A stretch of 64,000 nucleotides of DNA from JBCCGR01 sp039029195 (lineage in GTDB: Bacteria; Pseudomonadota; Alphaproteobacteria; Rhizobiales; Rhizobiaceae). The translations under genes were made by a program, and so were the position numbers. Positions within the stretch are counted from its first letter, which is position 1; the number at the start of each line of letters is the position of its first letter. Location of the stretch: contig JBCCGR010000005.1 of the NCBI GenBank assembly GCA_039029195.1, positions 100,240 to 164,239 of the forward strand, in the 5' to 3' direction. The notes beneath the pieces were generated by a model that saw nothing but the letters and a program-made list of their open reading frames with translations, made no database searches and was not told the DNA's origin. Of this stretch, positions 42,618 through 52,359 are shown in pieces.

Positions 42618-42892
42618 TCTATTGGCTGATCTCTATGAAAAGCCACAAGCCGTTGAAAAAGCGTGTGATTGTGCTCGTCTGGAACGGGCTCTGTCCCGAT
42701 TATCCACGCAAACAGAGTGGTGTCCCGCGTTTCCATGAGCGTTTCGAGATCATCAAGTTCCGAACCGGCAAGCTCGGAAAGGCAGGCGTCGCAAAATGGC
42801 CCTAGGATGAGGTCCATCTCCCGCGTGCCGCGGTGCCAGGCCCGGTAAAGAATGCGCCGCCGTCGATTGTCGAGCCCCTCGCTCGTTCGCAT
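42614..42892 (-). CDS. sdhE: succinate dehydrogenase assembly factor SdhE
   Basis: A 92-residue SdhE/SDHAF2 homologue that aids covalent FAD attachment to SdhA. The signature RGTREMD (RGxxE, residues 21-25 and following) and compact five-helix length fit. ATG 42892 is preferred; the TTG at 42913 adds 7 residues and no ribosome site is visible for either. Stop overlaps the mfd start by 4 bases. Confidence 0.93.
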   Translation of the reverse strand: MRTSEGLDNRRRRILYRAWHRGTREMDLILGPFCDACLSELAGSELDDLETLMETRDTTLFAWIIGTEPVPDEHNHTLFQRLVAFHRDQPIE

Positions 42893-43042
42893 GATGATCA
42901 CGTGATTTTTCAATGAATAATAAGAGCGGTGGTATAGTCGCTTCGGCCGTCAGTGTCAGCCTCTCAAATCCTCATCAACTGGATTATCGTTGCCACACCG
43001 ATCAGACTTGCGTCCCCTCCTCCGGCTTGGCACAAATTCATA

Positions 43043-45151
43043 ATGCGGCCGACAATCCTCAATCCTCTGTTTGCACCCGTTTCGAAGCTTGATGGCATTG
43101 GGCCAAAGCTGGAAAAAACGCTCACAAAGCTCATACGGGGATCTGAAAATGCGAGCGTTACAACGGTCGGCGATCTGCTGTTTCACCTTCCCTCTGGCGT
43201 GATAGACCGTCGACTGCAGCCTGAAATCGCGACCGCCCCGGAAGGGGTGATTGGCACAATCAAGGTTCGTGTGGATCGACACAATCCCCCGCCGCGTGGC
43301 AACAATCGTGTGCCCTATCGGGTTTTCGTCCATGACGAGAGCGGCGAACTTGCGCTTGTGTGGTTTCGTGGCCAGTCAAACTGGCTCGAAAAACTCCTGC
43401 CCGTGGGAGAAACGCGCTACGTGAGCGGCAAAATCGAGTGGTTCAATGGCCGCCCCAACATGGTGCACCCAGACCATGTGGTGTCGGAAGCTGATTTTTC
43501 GAGCCTGCCGCTGGTTGAACCGGTCTATCCATCGACGGCAGGCCTGTCTGCAAAAGTCATGACCAAATCAATCAAAGCGGCGCTTCACGCGCTCCCCGAT
43601 CTTGAGGAATGGCTTGATCCCACAATTGTGGACCGGCAGGGATGGCAGGATTTGCGCAAGAGCCTGTTGCGTGTTCATGAGCCCAGAGATTCGTTAGACA
43701 TTGATCCGCAAAGCCCCGCATGGGCCAGGCTCGCTTATGACGAGATACTGACCGGGCAACTGGCGCTCGCTCTCGTGCGCAACAATATGAAAAAATCTGC
43801 CGGATTGGCACGTCAGGCCAGTGGCATCATTTCTCGAATAGTTCTGGACGCCCTGCCCTTCTCCCTGACGAACAGCCAGACCGAGGCGCTTTCAGAAATT
43901 TCCGCTGATCTTGCAAATCCCGATCGCATGTTGCGATTGCTACAGGGGGATGTCGGATCAGGGAAAACGGTGGTTGCCCTTCTGGCCATGGCTCACGTGG
44001 TGGAATCCGGTGCGCAAGCCGCACTCATGGCACCTACGGAAATTCTGGCGCGCCAGCATCTGGCAACAATCGAACCACTTTGTCAGGCTGCTGGACTGAG
44101 CTTTGCCGTCCTCACCGGTCGCGAAAAGGGCAAAGAGCGCGACGCGATCTACGATGCTCTGGCTTCCGGAGAAACGGATATTGTGGTTGGCACCCACGCA
44201 CTTTTTCAGGACGCAGTCAAATTCAAAAATCTTGGCCTTGGTATCATTGATGAACAGCATCGCTTTGGTGTGCATCAACGCCTCGCCCTCAGCGCGAAAG
44301 GTCCCGCCACCGACATATTGGTGATGACGGCGACACCGATTCCGCGCACGCTCGTCCTTACTTTTTTTGGCGACATGGACGTTTCACAATTGAGAGAAAA
44401 ACCCGCTGGACGTCAGCCCATCCAGACCACTGCTCTGCCACTGGAGCGGCTCGACGAACTGGTCGCGCGAATTGAAGGTGCCCTCGCCAAAGGTGAAAAA
44501 GCCTATTGGATCTGCCCGTTGGTGGAGGAGAGCGACGAGCTTCCGGTCACGGCGGCCGAAGACCGGTTCCAGTTCCTCAGTCAGCGGCTGAACACTCCTG
44601 TCGGTCTGGTGCATGGTCGCATGAAAGCCGCGGAAAAAGACGATGTCATGCGGCGGTTCAAGGACGGCGAGGTGCGGTTGCTGGTGGCAACAACCGTGGT
44701 TGAAGTGGGCGTCGATGTGCCGGATGCAACCATCATGGTCATTGAGCATGCTGAACGTTTCGGACTGGCACAGCTGCATCAGTTGCGGGGTCGCGTCGGT
44801 CGCGGCGACAAACCATCAACCTGCCTGCTCTTGTATAAATCCCCTCTCGGGGAGGTCGCCCAGGCGCGCCTCAACATCATGCGTCAAACGGAAGACGGAT
44901 TTTTGATTGCCGAGGAGGATTTGAAACTACGTGGCGAAGGCGAAGTACTGGGTGTGAGGCAATCTGGGTCCCCCGGATTTCGGGTGGCGCGCATGGAAGT
45001 CCATGGCGAGCTGTTGGAGATGGCGCGGGATGAGGCACGTTTGATCGTTGCAACCAACCCTGGACTGTCCGAGAAAAGGGGTGACGCGCTAAGAACCGCA
45101 CTTTATCTTCATGGAAAGGACGAGGCGGTGCGTCTGCTGCGCGCCGGTTAG
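43043..45151 (+). CDS. recG: ATP-dependent DNA helicase RecG
   Basis: A 702-residue replication-fork regression helicase. N-terminal wedge/OB domain (LDGIGPKLEKTL; VRVDRHNPPPRGNNRVPYR), Walker A GDVGSGKTVVALLA near residue 300, DEQH box (IIDEQHRFGVHQR near 400), helicase C domain with VATTVVEVGVDVPDA and QLRGRVGRG, and the RecG C-terminal. ATG 43043 matches the family N-terminus. Divergent from sdhE-mfd across about 150 bases. Confidence 0.97.
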   Translation: MRPTILNPLFAPVSKLDGIGPKLEKTLTKLIRGSENASVTTVGDLLFHLPSGVIDRRLQPEIATAPEGVIGTIKVRVDRHNPPPRGNNRVPYRVFVHDESGELALVWFRGQSNWLEKLLPVGETRYVSGKIEWFNGRPNMVHPDHVVSEADFSSLPLVEPVYPSTAGLSAKVMTKSIKAALHALPDLEEWLDPTIVDRQGWQDLRKSLLRVHEPRDSLDIDPQSPAWARLAYDEILTGQLALALVRNNMKKSAGLARQASGIISRIVLDALPFSLTNSQTEALSEISADLANPDRMLRLLQGDVGSGKTVVALLAMAHVVESGAQAALMAPTEILARQHLATIEPLCQAAGLSFAVLTGREKGKERDAIYDALASGETDIVVGTHALFQDAVKFKNLGLGIIDEQHRFGVHQRLALSAKGPATDILVMTATPIPRTLVLTFFGDMDVSQLREKPAGRQPIQTTALPLERLDELVARIEGALAKGEKAYWICPLVEESDELPVTAAEDRFQFLSQRLNTPVGLVHGRMKAAEKDDVMRRFKDGEVRLLVATTVVEVGVDVPDATIMVIEHAERFGLAQLHQLRGRVGRGDKPSTCLLLYKSPLGEVAQARLNIMRQTEDGFLIAEEDLKLRGEGEVLGVRQSGSPGFRVARMEVHGELLEMARDEARLIVATNPGLSEKRGDALRTALYLHGKDEAVRLLRAG

Positions 45152-45162
45152 GAAAAATCACT

Positions 45163-46173
45163 ATGTCACGATCAGTCCATCTCGTGGGCTCGGTGCCACT
45201 TGCCGATACAGACGCCGTTTTCACCACATGTTGTGAAGTGCTTGGCGACAATTTGAAACGCGTGCCAGATGGTGAAACGGGAGAGCGTACAAACTGGATC
45301 GCTTGGCAACGCCCGCTGCTGGGCTCGCACGAAGCCCTTGAGATTGCAGGGTCGATGCAAAACGCCGAAGTGGCGATGCCACGATTGCGGGTGCGTGATG
45401 ATTTCGAGGGTCCGCTTGAATTCCACAATCTCGGATATCGCGACGCCGCTTTGCAATCATTTGAACGGTTTCGCGCCCTTAAGGCCGACGGAAAAATTGG
45501 TGCACAACGATTTCAGGTATCGTTGCCCACACCATTGGCAATCGTTGCAGCCTATGTGGAACCCGAACACCAATCGCGCGTGTTTGCCCCTTATCATGCG
45601 CGGCTGCTTGAAGAACTTGTTGAAATCCGCGAAACAATTCCTGCCTCGGACCTCGCCATCCAGTGGGATGTGGCCATTGAATTTGCGGTTCTGGAGGGGC
45701 TTTTTCCTGTCTGGTTCGACAATCCTTTTGACGTGATTGCCGATCAACTCTCGGAACTTGGCGATGCGGTCCCCGATGATGTCGAGATGGGTTTCCACTT
45801 TTGCTATGGCGATGCCGGGAACAAGCATTTCAAGGAACCCGACGATATGGCATTGCTGGCGAAGCTCGGCACCGCGGTTTCAGAGCGGACAAGCCGGTTC
45901 ATCGACTGGATTCACATGCCGGTACCCATCGAGAGAGACGATGAGACTTACTTCAGACCACTGTCAGAAATAAAACTAAAACCCGGGTGCGAGCTATTCC
46001 TGGGACTGATCCACGAACAGGACGGTATTGAGGGAACAACAAAACGGATTGAAACCGCCAAAAAATTCAGACCGGAATTTGGTATCGCGACCGAATGTGG
46101 ATTGGGACGACGAGATCCCACCATCATCCCTGATCTTTTGAAGTTGCACACAGATCTATCGAACCTGAGCTAA
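45163..46173 (+). CDS. MetE/UROD-superfamily barrel protein with a putative zinc site
   Basis: A 336-residue single TIM-barrel of the cobalamin-independent methionine synthase/uroporphyrinogen decarboxylase superfamily. It has MetE-like zinc ligands: His212-Phe-Cys214 (GFHFCYGD, cf. MetE HxC) and Cys312 in ATECGLGRRD (cf. MetE CGLxxR). It lacks the N-terminal half of MetE and the folate-binding N-barrel, so it is not a complete methionine synthase. It may transfer methyl or other groups from a small donor. Starts 11 bases after recG. Confidence 0.7.
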   Translation: MSRSVHLVGSVPLADTDAVFTTCCEVLGDNLKRVPDGETGERTNWIAWQRPLLGSHEALEIAGSMQNAEVAMPRLRVRDDFEGPLEFHNLGYRDAALQSFERFRALKADGKIGAQRFQVSLPTPLAIVAAYVEPEHQSRVFAPYHARLLEELVEIRETIPASDLAIQWDVAIEFAVLEGLFPVWFDNPFDVIADQLSELGDAVPDDVEMGFHFCYGDAGNKHFKEPDDMALLAKLGTAVSERTSRFIDWIHMPVPIERDDETYFRPLSEIKLKPGCELFLGLIHEQDGIEGTTKRIETAKKFRPEFGIATECGLGRRDPTIIPDLLKLHTDLSNLS

Positions 46174-46179
46174 CAAGAG

Positions 46180-46917
46180 CTACGCGTCTTCCGGCTCCGC
46201 GCTTTTTCGGGACTGTTCCTCACGATAGGCGTCGGCCTTCGCCTGGGCGTCTTTCTGAAAATCGGGCGCAACAAGTCCCGCGGAAATCACCAGCTTCGCA
46301 GCATCTTCCACCGACATATCAAGGGGAACCACATCTTCTTTTGGAACAAAAAGCAAAAATCCTGACGTAGGATTTGGTGTCGTAGGCAGGAAAACGCTCA
46401 CTGTCTGGCCTGCGGGATCATCCAGCCTTGCTTGAACTTCGCCCAGCGTGTCAGTCGCCACAAAAGCCAATGCCCAGATGCCTTTTCGGGGATATTCCAC
46501 CAACACCACCTGCTTGAAGCTCTCCGAATTTTCCCGAAATACGGTCTGGAAAATCTGCTTCAGCGCCGAATAGAGATTGCGCACTAGCGGCATACGATTG
46601 AGCAGCGTTTCGCCGTAAACTACAATCGTTCGTCCGATCAGATTGGCCGTCAGAAATCCGATGATCGTGATCACAAACAACGCGATCAGCAGCCCAAATC
46701 CCGGAATTGAAAACGGCAGATAGGTTTCCGGATTGTAGACTTCGGGAATATAGGGCTTCACCCAACTGTCGACCCAGCCAATGAAAGTCCAGGTCAGGTA
46801 GGCCGTGATCGCCAGCGGCGCAGTGACAACGAAGCCTGTCAGAAAATAGTTTCTAAGACGGGTAACGCCGCCGATCTGTTTTGGCGCGTCTTTTTGGTGC
46901 CCCGGAAGTTGAGTCAT
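46180..46917 (-). CDS. DUF502 family membrane protein
   Basis: A 245-residue protein with two membrane segments (about 25-47 and 68-90) and a large soluble C-terminal domain containing the family block PLVRNLYSALKQIFQTV and LPTTPNPTSGFLLFVP. Function unknown; widely conserved in proteobacteria. C-terminus is charged and repetitive. Convergent with the MetE-like gene, 6 bases between stops. Confidence 0.9.
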   Translation of the reverse strand: MTQLPGHQKDAPKQIGGVTRLRNYFLTGFVVTAPLAITAYLTWTFIGWVDSWVKPYIPEVYNPETYLPFSIPGFGLLIALFVITIIGFLTANLIGRTIVVYGETLLNRMPLVRNLYSALKQIFQTVFRENSESFKQVVLVEYPRKGIWALAFVATDTLGEVQARLDDPAGQTVSVFLPTTPNPTSGFLLFVPKEDVVPLDMSVEDAAKLVISAGLVAPDFQKDAQAKADAYREEQSRKSAEPEDA

Positions 46918-47152
46918 TTGGTCTTTCGGTCTGATCAAACTCGGTCGCTGCGTTCAGCAAATGGGTAGCTGAGCGTCTCTGTCTTTGAAGTAAAGCCGAC
47001 TTTGCTCGTTTTTCGTTGGCGCCCGTCACGCGTCCACGGCCAGCTGATCTACAATATGTGCCCTGCAACCATCATTACAAGCGCAAATCAAAGTACATGG
47101 AGAGCAAATTCTATGCAGTCTGGAATGCTCAGTCCGCCGTCGCAGTCCGGTC

Positions 47153-48979
47153 CTATTCGACCGTCACGGATTTGGCGAGATTGCGGGGCTGATCCACATC
47201 GGTGCCCATGTGCACTGCCGTGTGATAGGCCAGCATCTGGATGGGCAGCGCATAGACCAACGGCGTGATGATATCAGGCATGGTCGGCATGACGATCACG
47301 CGGGCATCATCAAGTCCGCTGGCACCGGCACCCTTTTCGTCGGTGATCAGGATGATCTGACCGCCGCGCGCAGCAACTTCCTGCATGTTGGAGACGGTCT
47401 TTTCATAGATGTGATCATGCGGTGCGATTACAACGACAGGCATTTCCTCATCAATCAGGGCAATCGGACCGTGCTTGAGTTCACCCGCAGCATAGGCTTC
47501 CGCGTGAATGTAGGAGATTTCCTTCAGCTTCAACGCGCCTTCCATGGCAAGCGGGAAGTTGGTGTCGCGCCCCAAATAAAGCACATGGCGATAGCGCGAC
47601 AGATCCTTGGAAATCGTCTCGATTTCCTCTTCCATCTTCAGGGCCTGACGCACATAGCGCGGCGTCTCAGAGAGAATCTGAATGAGTTCCTTCTCATCCT
47701 CTTCGCTCAAAACGCCACGAGCACGACCCGCCGCGATAGCGAGCGAAACCAGAACGCTCAATTGGCAGGTAAAGGCCTTCGTGGAGGCCACGCCAATTTC
47801 AGGACCGGCCAATGTTGGGAAGATTGAATCGGACTCTCGTGCAATCGTGCTCTCCCGCACATTCACGATAGCCCCGATATGCTGGTTTTGAGACTTGCAG
47901 TACCGAAGAGACGCCAAAGTATCTGCGGTTTCACCGGACTGTGAAATGAACAGTGCCAATCCGTTTTTGGGAAGTGGCATTTCGCGATATCGAAATTCAG
48001 AAGCCACATCAATGTCGACTGGCAGGCGGGCATAACGCTCAAACCAGTATTTTGCGACCATACCAGCAAGATAGGCCGTTCCGCAGGCGGAAATTGTCAC
48101 GCGCTCCAGAGACGCAAAATCGATATCGACCTGATCGGCCACCGTTGCGCGTCCGGCAGAAAAATCCATGAAATTTGCGAGCGTATGGCCGATCACTTCG
48201 GGCTGCTCGTAGATTTCCTTTTCCATGAAGTGACGGTGATTGCCCTTGTCCACCAGCAGGCTGCTGCCAATCGACTTTTGCTTGGCGCGCTCGACGTGAT
48301 TGCCATCCGCATCAAAAATGTGCAGCGAATCCCGACGGATGACAGCCCAGTCACCATCTTCAAGATAGGTGATCATGTTGGTGAACGGAGCCAGAGCAAT
48401 CGCGTCTGATCCAAGGAACATCTCACCTTCACCATGGCCTACAGCGAGCGGAGGCCCGTTGCGAGCACCGACGATGAGGTCATCATCGCTGCGGAACAAC
48501 ACTGCGAGCGCGAACGCGCCCTGAAGGCGCTTGATGGCCGCATGGGCGGCATCCACCGGTGGCATTCCCTTTTGAAGGCCCTGGCTTACAAGGTGAGCGA
48601 CCACTTCGGTGTCGGTTTCAGAAGCGAACACAAAACCCGCAGCCTTCAGCTCTTCGCGAAGCTCACGGAAATTCTCGATGATGCCGTTGTGAACTACAGC
48701 AACATTGTCAGAAAAATGCGGGTGCGCGTTTGATTCCGTCGGCGCTCCATGGGTCGCCCATCTTGTGTGGCCGATCCCAATCAGCCCAGCGAGCGGCGTT
48801 TCACCCAACCGGTCTTCAAGATTGACGAGTTTTCCCTCGGCACGACGGCGATCAAGATGATCGCCTTCTAGGGTCGCCACACCGGCAGAATCATAACCGC
48901 GATATTCCAGCCGTTTCAGCGCATCCACCATGAGTGGAGCGACTGGTTCTTTGCCAACAATTCCGATAATGCCGCACAT
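47153..48979 (-). CDS. glmS: glucosamine-fructose-6-phosphate aminotransferase (isomerizing)
   Basis: A 608-residue GlmS; makes glucosamine-6-phosphate from fructose-6-phosphate and glutamine, the entry to UDP-GlcNAc. The protein starts MCGIIGIVGK so that Cys1 is the glutaminase nucleophile after Met removal; glutaminase domain 1 to about 240, two SIS isomerase domains (about 290-420 and 460-595), C-terminal PRNLAKSVTVE. ATG 48979 is chosen for Cys1; the open frame to 49012 is spurious. Downstream of glmU, 182 bases away. Confidence 0.98.
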   Translation of the reverse strand: MCGIIGIVGKEPVAPLMVDALKRLEYRGYDSAGVATLEGDHLDRRRAEGKLVNLEDRLGETPLAGLIGIGHTRWATHGAPTESNAHPHFSDNVAVVHNGIIENFRELREELKAAGFVFASETDTEVVAHLVSQGLQKGMPPVDAAHAAIKRLQGAFALAVLFRSDDDLIVGARNGPPLAVGHGEGEMFLGSDAIALAPFTNMITYLEDGDWAVIRRDSLHIFDADGNHVERAKQKSIGSSLLVDKGNHRHFMEKEIYEQPEVIGHTLANFMDFSAGRATVADQVDIDFASLERVTISACGTAYLAGMVAKYWFERYARLPVDIDVASEFRYREMPLPKNGLALFISQSGETADTLASLRYCKSQNQHIGAIVNVRESTIARESDSIFPTLAGPEIGVASTKAFTCQLSVLVSLAIAAGRARGVLSEEDEKELIQILSETPRYVRQALKMEEEIETISKDLSRYRHVLYLGRDTNFPLAMEGALKLKEISYIHAEAYAAGELKHGPIALIDEEMPVVVIAPHDHIYEKTVSNMQEVAARGGQIILITDEKGAGASGLDDARVIVMPTMPDIITPLVYALPIQMLAYHTAVHMGTDVDQPRNLAKSVTVE

Positions 48980-49161
48980 TGCGCCAGACCCCGATTTCTG
49001 CGCGCCGGCCACAGCACCAGCGCATTGTTCGCCCTTATAGGCGTGTTACCGACCCCCGGTTAGCGCCATTTCACGCGTTCGTGTAATCAAAAAACATTTC
49101 CAATCTGCAAACTGGCGTTCATCAATTGCCGTGGGTCAGTGCCTGCAAGCGTTGTAAATCC

Positions 49162-50514
49162 TTATCCGCGCTGCTCTTTCAGCTTGCGAAACTTTTCGCG
49201 CAAACGCTTTGCTAGGCCTGGTTTGTTCACCTGATGGGCCCGTGCAATACCAAGCGCATCGGCTTCAATATCCTGATGAATCACGCTGCCTGCCGCTGTA
49301 TTGGCATTTTCACCCACGGAAACCGGCGCAACAAGCGCGGTATTGCTTCCAATGAACGCACCCGGCCCAATGTTGGTTTTATGCTTGGCAAAGCCGTCAT
49401 AGTTGCAGGTGATCGTTCCGGCTCCAACGTTAGCCTTTTCGCCAACAGTCGCATCACCCACATAGGCAAGGTGGTTGATTTTGGCCCCCTCGCCCACTTT
49501 GGTGGCCTTGACTTCACAGAAGTTTCCAACCTTCGACTTTTCGGCAAGCTCAGTTCCCGGGCGCAACCTCGCAAATGGTCCGACATAGGCGCCTGAGGCA
49601 ATCTTCACCCCTTCAAGGTGAGAGAAAGCGCGGATTTCCACATTGTCGGCGATTTCCACGTTCGGGCCAAACCAGACATTGGGTTCAACGGTCACATCCC
49701 GTCCGATGGCGGTATCGTGGGAAAAATAAACTGTTTCGGGTGCAGCAAGCGCCACGCCGCCAAGCATCATCGCGTGTCGTTTGCGCGACTGCCAGATGGT
49801 TTCAACTTCTGAAAGCTGAGAGCGGTCATTGACGCCAAGGGTCTCTTCCTCAGGCACCTCCACGGCAAAGCAGCGCATACTTTTGGCCCGCGAAACCTCA
49901 ACACTGTCAGTCAGATAGAACTCTTTCTGTGCGTTATCGTTGCCAATTGCGTCGAGCACTTCCAGACAGCGATCTCCGCGCATCGCGATGATCCCGCTGT
50001 TGCAATAATCGACTGTACGCTCTTCCTCAGTGGCGTCCTTATGCTCACGAATGGCCACCAGTTCACCATTTTCTTCAAGCAGACGTCCGTATCCGTGCGA
50101 ATCGTTGGTGCGAAATCCGAGAACCAGAAGATCAGCGCCGGAAGCGAGACCATCCCGCGCTTTTTGCACGGTTTCCACCTGGATCAGGGGCACGTCGCCA
50201 TAAAGAACCAGAACATCATCGAACCCTTCGGCAATGGCCTCGCGCGCTGCAAGCACGGCGTGGGCCGTCCCCAATCGCTCCCTTTGCTCGTGGGTTGAAA
50301 TGTCGGCCCCGGCCCGCTCAACCGCCTCGCGAACCATGTCTCCACCCGCTCCAACCACAACCGCCGTCTTGGTGGCGCCGGCAAGACGTGCGGTGTTGAT
50401 CACATGATTGACCATCGGAAGACCCGCCACCTTGTGCAGCACTTTCGGCGTGGCCGATGCCATTCGCTTGCCTTCGCCAGCGGCCAGAATGACGGTAAGA
50501 CAAGTTCTCGACAT
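49162..50514 (-). CDS. glmU: bifunctional GlcN-1-P acetyltransferase / GlcNAc-1-P uridylyltransferase
   Basis: A 450-residue GlmU that catalyses the last two steps of UDP-GlcNAc synthesis. N-terminal pyrophosphorylase with LAAGEGKRMASATPKVLHKVAG and YGDVPLI; C-terminal left-handed beta-helix with GNFCEVKATK...LAYVGDATVGE and GTITCNYDG (acetyltransferase site). ATG 50514 has GGAG 7 bases upstream; the frame is open upstream but unsupported. Divergent from a SPOR-like gene. Confidence 0.98.
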   Translation of the reverse strand: MSRTCLTVILAAGEGKRMASATPKVLHKVAGLPMVNHVINTARLAGATKTAVVVGAGGDMVREAVERAGADISTHEQRERLGTAHAVLAAREAIAEGFDDVLVLYGDVPLIQVETVQKARDGLASGADLLVLGFRTNDSHGYGRLLEENGELVAIREHKDATEEERTVDYCNSGIIAMRGDRCLEVLDAIGNDNAQKEFYLTDSVEVSRAKSMRCFAVEVPEEETLGVNDRSQLSEVETIWQSRKRHAMMLGGVALAAPETVYFSHDTAIGRDVTVEPNVWFGPNVEIADNVEIRAFSHLEGVKIASGAYVGPFARLRPGTELAEKSKVGNFCEVKATKVGEGAKINHLAYVGDATVGEKANVGAGTITCNYDGFAKHKTNIGPGAFIGSNTALVAPVSVGENANTAAGSVIHQDIEADALGIARAHQVNKPGLAKRLREKFRKLKEQRG

Positions 50515-50665
50515 GAGTGACTCCGGCACGTTCGTGATTGATGTCTTGATTTTTTTCGCAGCACTATTCGCAAATTCGGCTAAAAGAAACCGTCGTTTCG
50601 CTAAAATGATGACGATTCGACCTTGAAAGTGATTCGTGACACCCGCGCAACCGGACAGATCCATA

Positions 50666-51376
50666 ATGGCTGATGGTTCTCATTCCGTTGAAGATGGACC
50701 GCAACATTCGGCGGAGACCCGGGCCGATTTGATGACTGTGATCAGTTGGTCCATGGCCGCGATTTTGTTTGCGGCGGTGGCTGCGTTCGGCTTTGCGCGA
50801 AGCGGTGGAGACAGCGTTGTGGTGGCTCTGGATCGGGCACCTCAGCCGCTGAGCTCAACGCAAAACGCACCCTTGGATCTCAATGGCATAGACACCTCCC
50901 GAACCGGATCGACCAATGCCGGTTCCCCTCAAAAACCAACAGCCGGTGTCACAACCATCGCGAAGAACCCTCCTGCCACTGAAAGTCCACTTCTTTCCTC
51001 CAAGCCAATCAAGGAAAACGGGTTTGCCGGCGAGGTGGTGCAGTTCGTCCAGTCAGGCGCCAAACCTCGGGCAACCACCGCACCAACGAACGAGCCAAAA
51101 ATCTCAAAAGGTGCAGAAATTGGCATCGACCTTGGTGGCGGCGCTTCCTTTGCCCAACTTACCAAACGCTACTTTGAGCTAACCGGCGTCGCGCCGGACC
51201 TGTTCAACGCAAAGGGTGCTCGCGGCGACATACGGGAAACCAACACGGGCCTTGAGGCGCGACTGGTCGTTGGGCCGTTCAAATCGGTCAAAGCTGCGAA
51301 AAAAGCCTGCCAGGCCTTGCGCCAGAAGATCGAAACTGAGTGCTTCCCTGCCGACTATAGCGGTCAGAATCTCTAG
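50666..51376 (+). CDS. single-pass membrane protein with SPOR-like C-terminus
   Basis: About 236 residues: one membrane segment (about 22-44), a long Pro/Thr/Ser-rich low-complexity linker (about 50-140), and a C-terminal alpha/beta domain (ARLVVGPFKSVKAAKKACQALRQKI) resembling SPOR domains, which bind denuded peptidoglycan at the septum. Divergent from glmU and followed by the DMT transporter 13 bases downstream. The SPOR identity rests on this pattern only. Confidence 0.65.
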   Translation: MADGSHSVEDGPQHSAETRADLMTVISWSMAAILFAAVAAFGFARSGGDSVVVALDRAPQPLSSTQNAPLDLNGIDTSRTGSTNAGSPQKPTAGVTTIAKNPPATESPLLSSKPIKENGFAGEVVQFVQSGAKPRATTAPTNEPKISKGAEIGIDLGGGASFAQLTKRYFELTGVAPDLFNAKGARGDIRETNTGLEARLVVGPFKSVKAAKKACQALRQKIETECFPADYSGQNL

Positions 51377-51389
51377 GGTCAGACATTCG

Positions 51390-52328
51390 TTGAGCGCCGA
51401 AAATCCATCCTCCGGCCCAGCAACGCCGTCTGCGAAATCCAATCTCGCGGCTTACGTGGTTCTGGTTTTTATGCCGCTGTTCTTTGCCTCAAACATCATA
51501 TTGGGGCGGGTGGCAATTGGTGATGTGGAACCATGGACCCTGGCGTTCATTCGCTGGACGGCAACATCCTTAATCCTGTTTCCATTTGCACTTGATGGCA
51601 TTCGCACCCATGGCGCTTCGCTTTGGCTCCACCGGCGGCGGATTGTCCTGCTGGCATTTCTGGGCATGTGGATTTGCGGAGCGGTCGTTTATCTGGCTCT
51701 GCGCTACACAAGCGCCACCAATGTCACGCTGATCTACACCTCCTCACCTGTTTTCATTCTGCTCATTCAGGCTGCCTTCCAGGGCCGAAAGATCACAGGC
51801 CGCGAAATACTGGGCATTGTGATAGCAATTGCAGGCGTGACCGCAATTGTGGTCCATGGAGATGTGAACGTCTTGCTCGAACTGCAGTTCAATCTTGGTG
51901 ATCTGATGATCGCTGTCGCTGCGATTGCGTGGGCCTGCTACTCAGTATTGCTTAATCATGATGATTTCGAATCCGTACCAACGCTTACACTGTTCTGTGT
52001 AATATCTGGATGTGGAGGACTGCTGCTCCTGCCGTTTGCGCTGTTTGAGGTAGCTTATGTCGCCTCACTACCGACCGCGACAGAAACCTGGACCAGCATT
52101 GCAGGAATTGTCTTGATTGCCTCCCTCCTTGCCTTTTCGTCCTACCAGTTCGGCGTAAAGCGGTTGGGCGCGGCGATCACGGGGATCGCCCTGTATCTGC
52201 TGCCTGTTTATGGTGTGGCGCTCGCAATGCTGGTGCTCGGAGAGCAGTTTCAGCCTTACCACGCCGTCGGAATTGTTCTGGTTCTTTCTGGCGTGCTTCT
52301 CGCAACCATGCCGAAGTTCAGCGACTGA
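51390..52328 (+). CDS. DMT superfamily (EamA) transporter
   Basis: About 312 residues, ten membrane helices in two EamA repeats (about 20-155 and 165-305). The first repeat contains the conserved ALRYTSATNVTLIYTSSPVF. Likely a drug/metabolite exporter in the inner membrane; substrate unknown. TTG 51390 follows AGGG; GTG 51456 or ATG 51471 would drop part of the first helix. Confidence 0.88.
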   Translation: MSAENPSSGPATPSAKSNLAAYVVLVFMPLFFASNIILGRVAIGDVEPWTLAFIRWTATSLILFPFALDGIRTHGASLWLHRRRIVLLAFLGMWICGAVVYLALRYTSATNVTLIYTSSPVFILLIQAAFQGRKITGREILGIVIAIAGVTAIVVHGDVNVLLELQFNLGDLMIAVAAIAWACYSVLLNHDDFESVPTLTLFCVISGCGGLLLLPFALFEVAYVASLPTATETWTSIAGIVLIASLLAFSSYQFGVKRLGAAITGIALYLLPVYGVALAMLVLGEQFQPYHAVGIVLVLSGVLLATMPKFSD

Positions 52329-52359
52329 TATTCACCTCGGCGAATCCGGTCAGCCCAGA

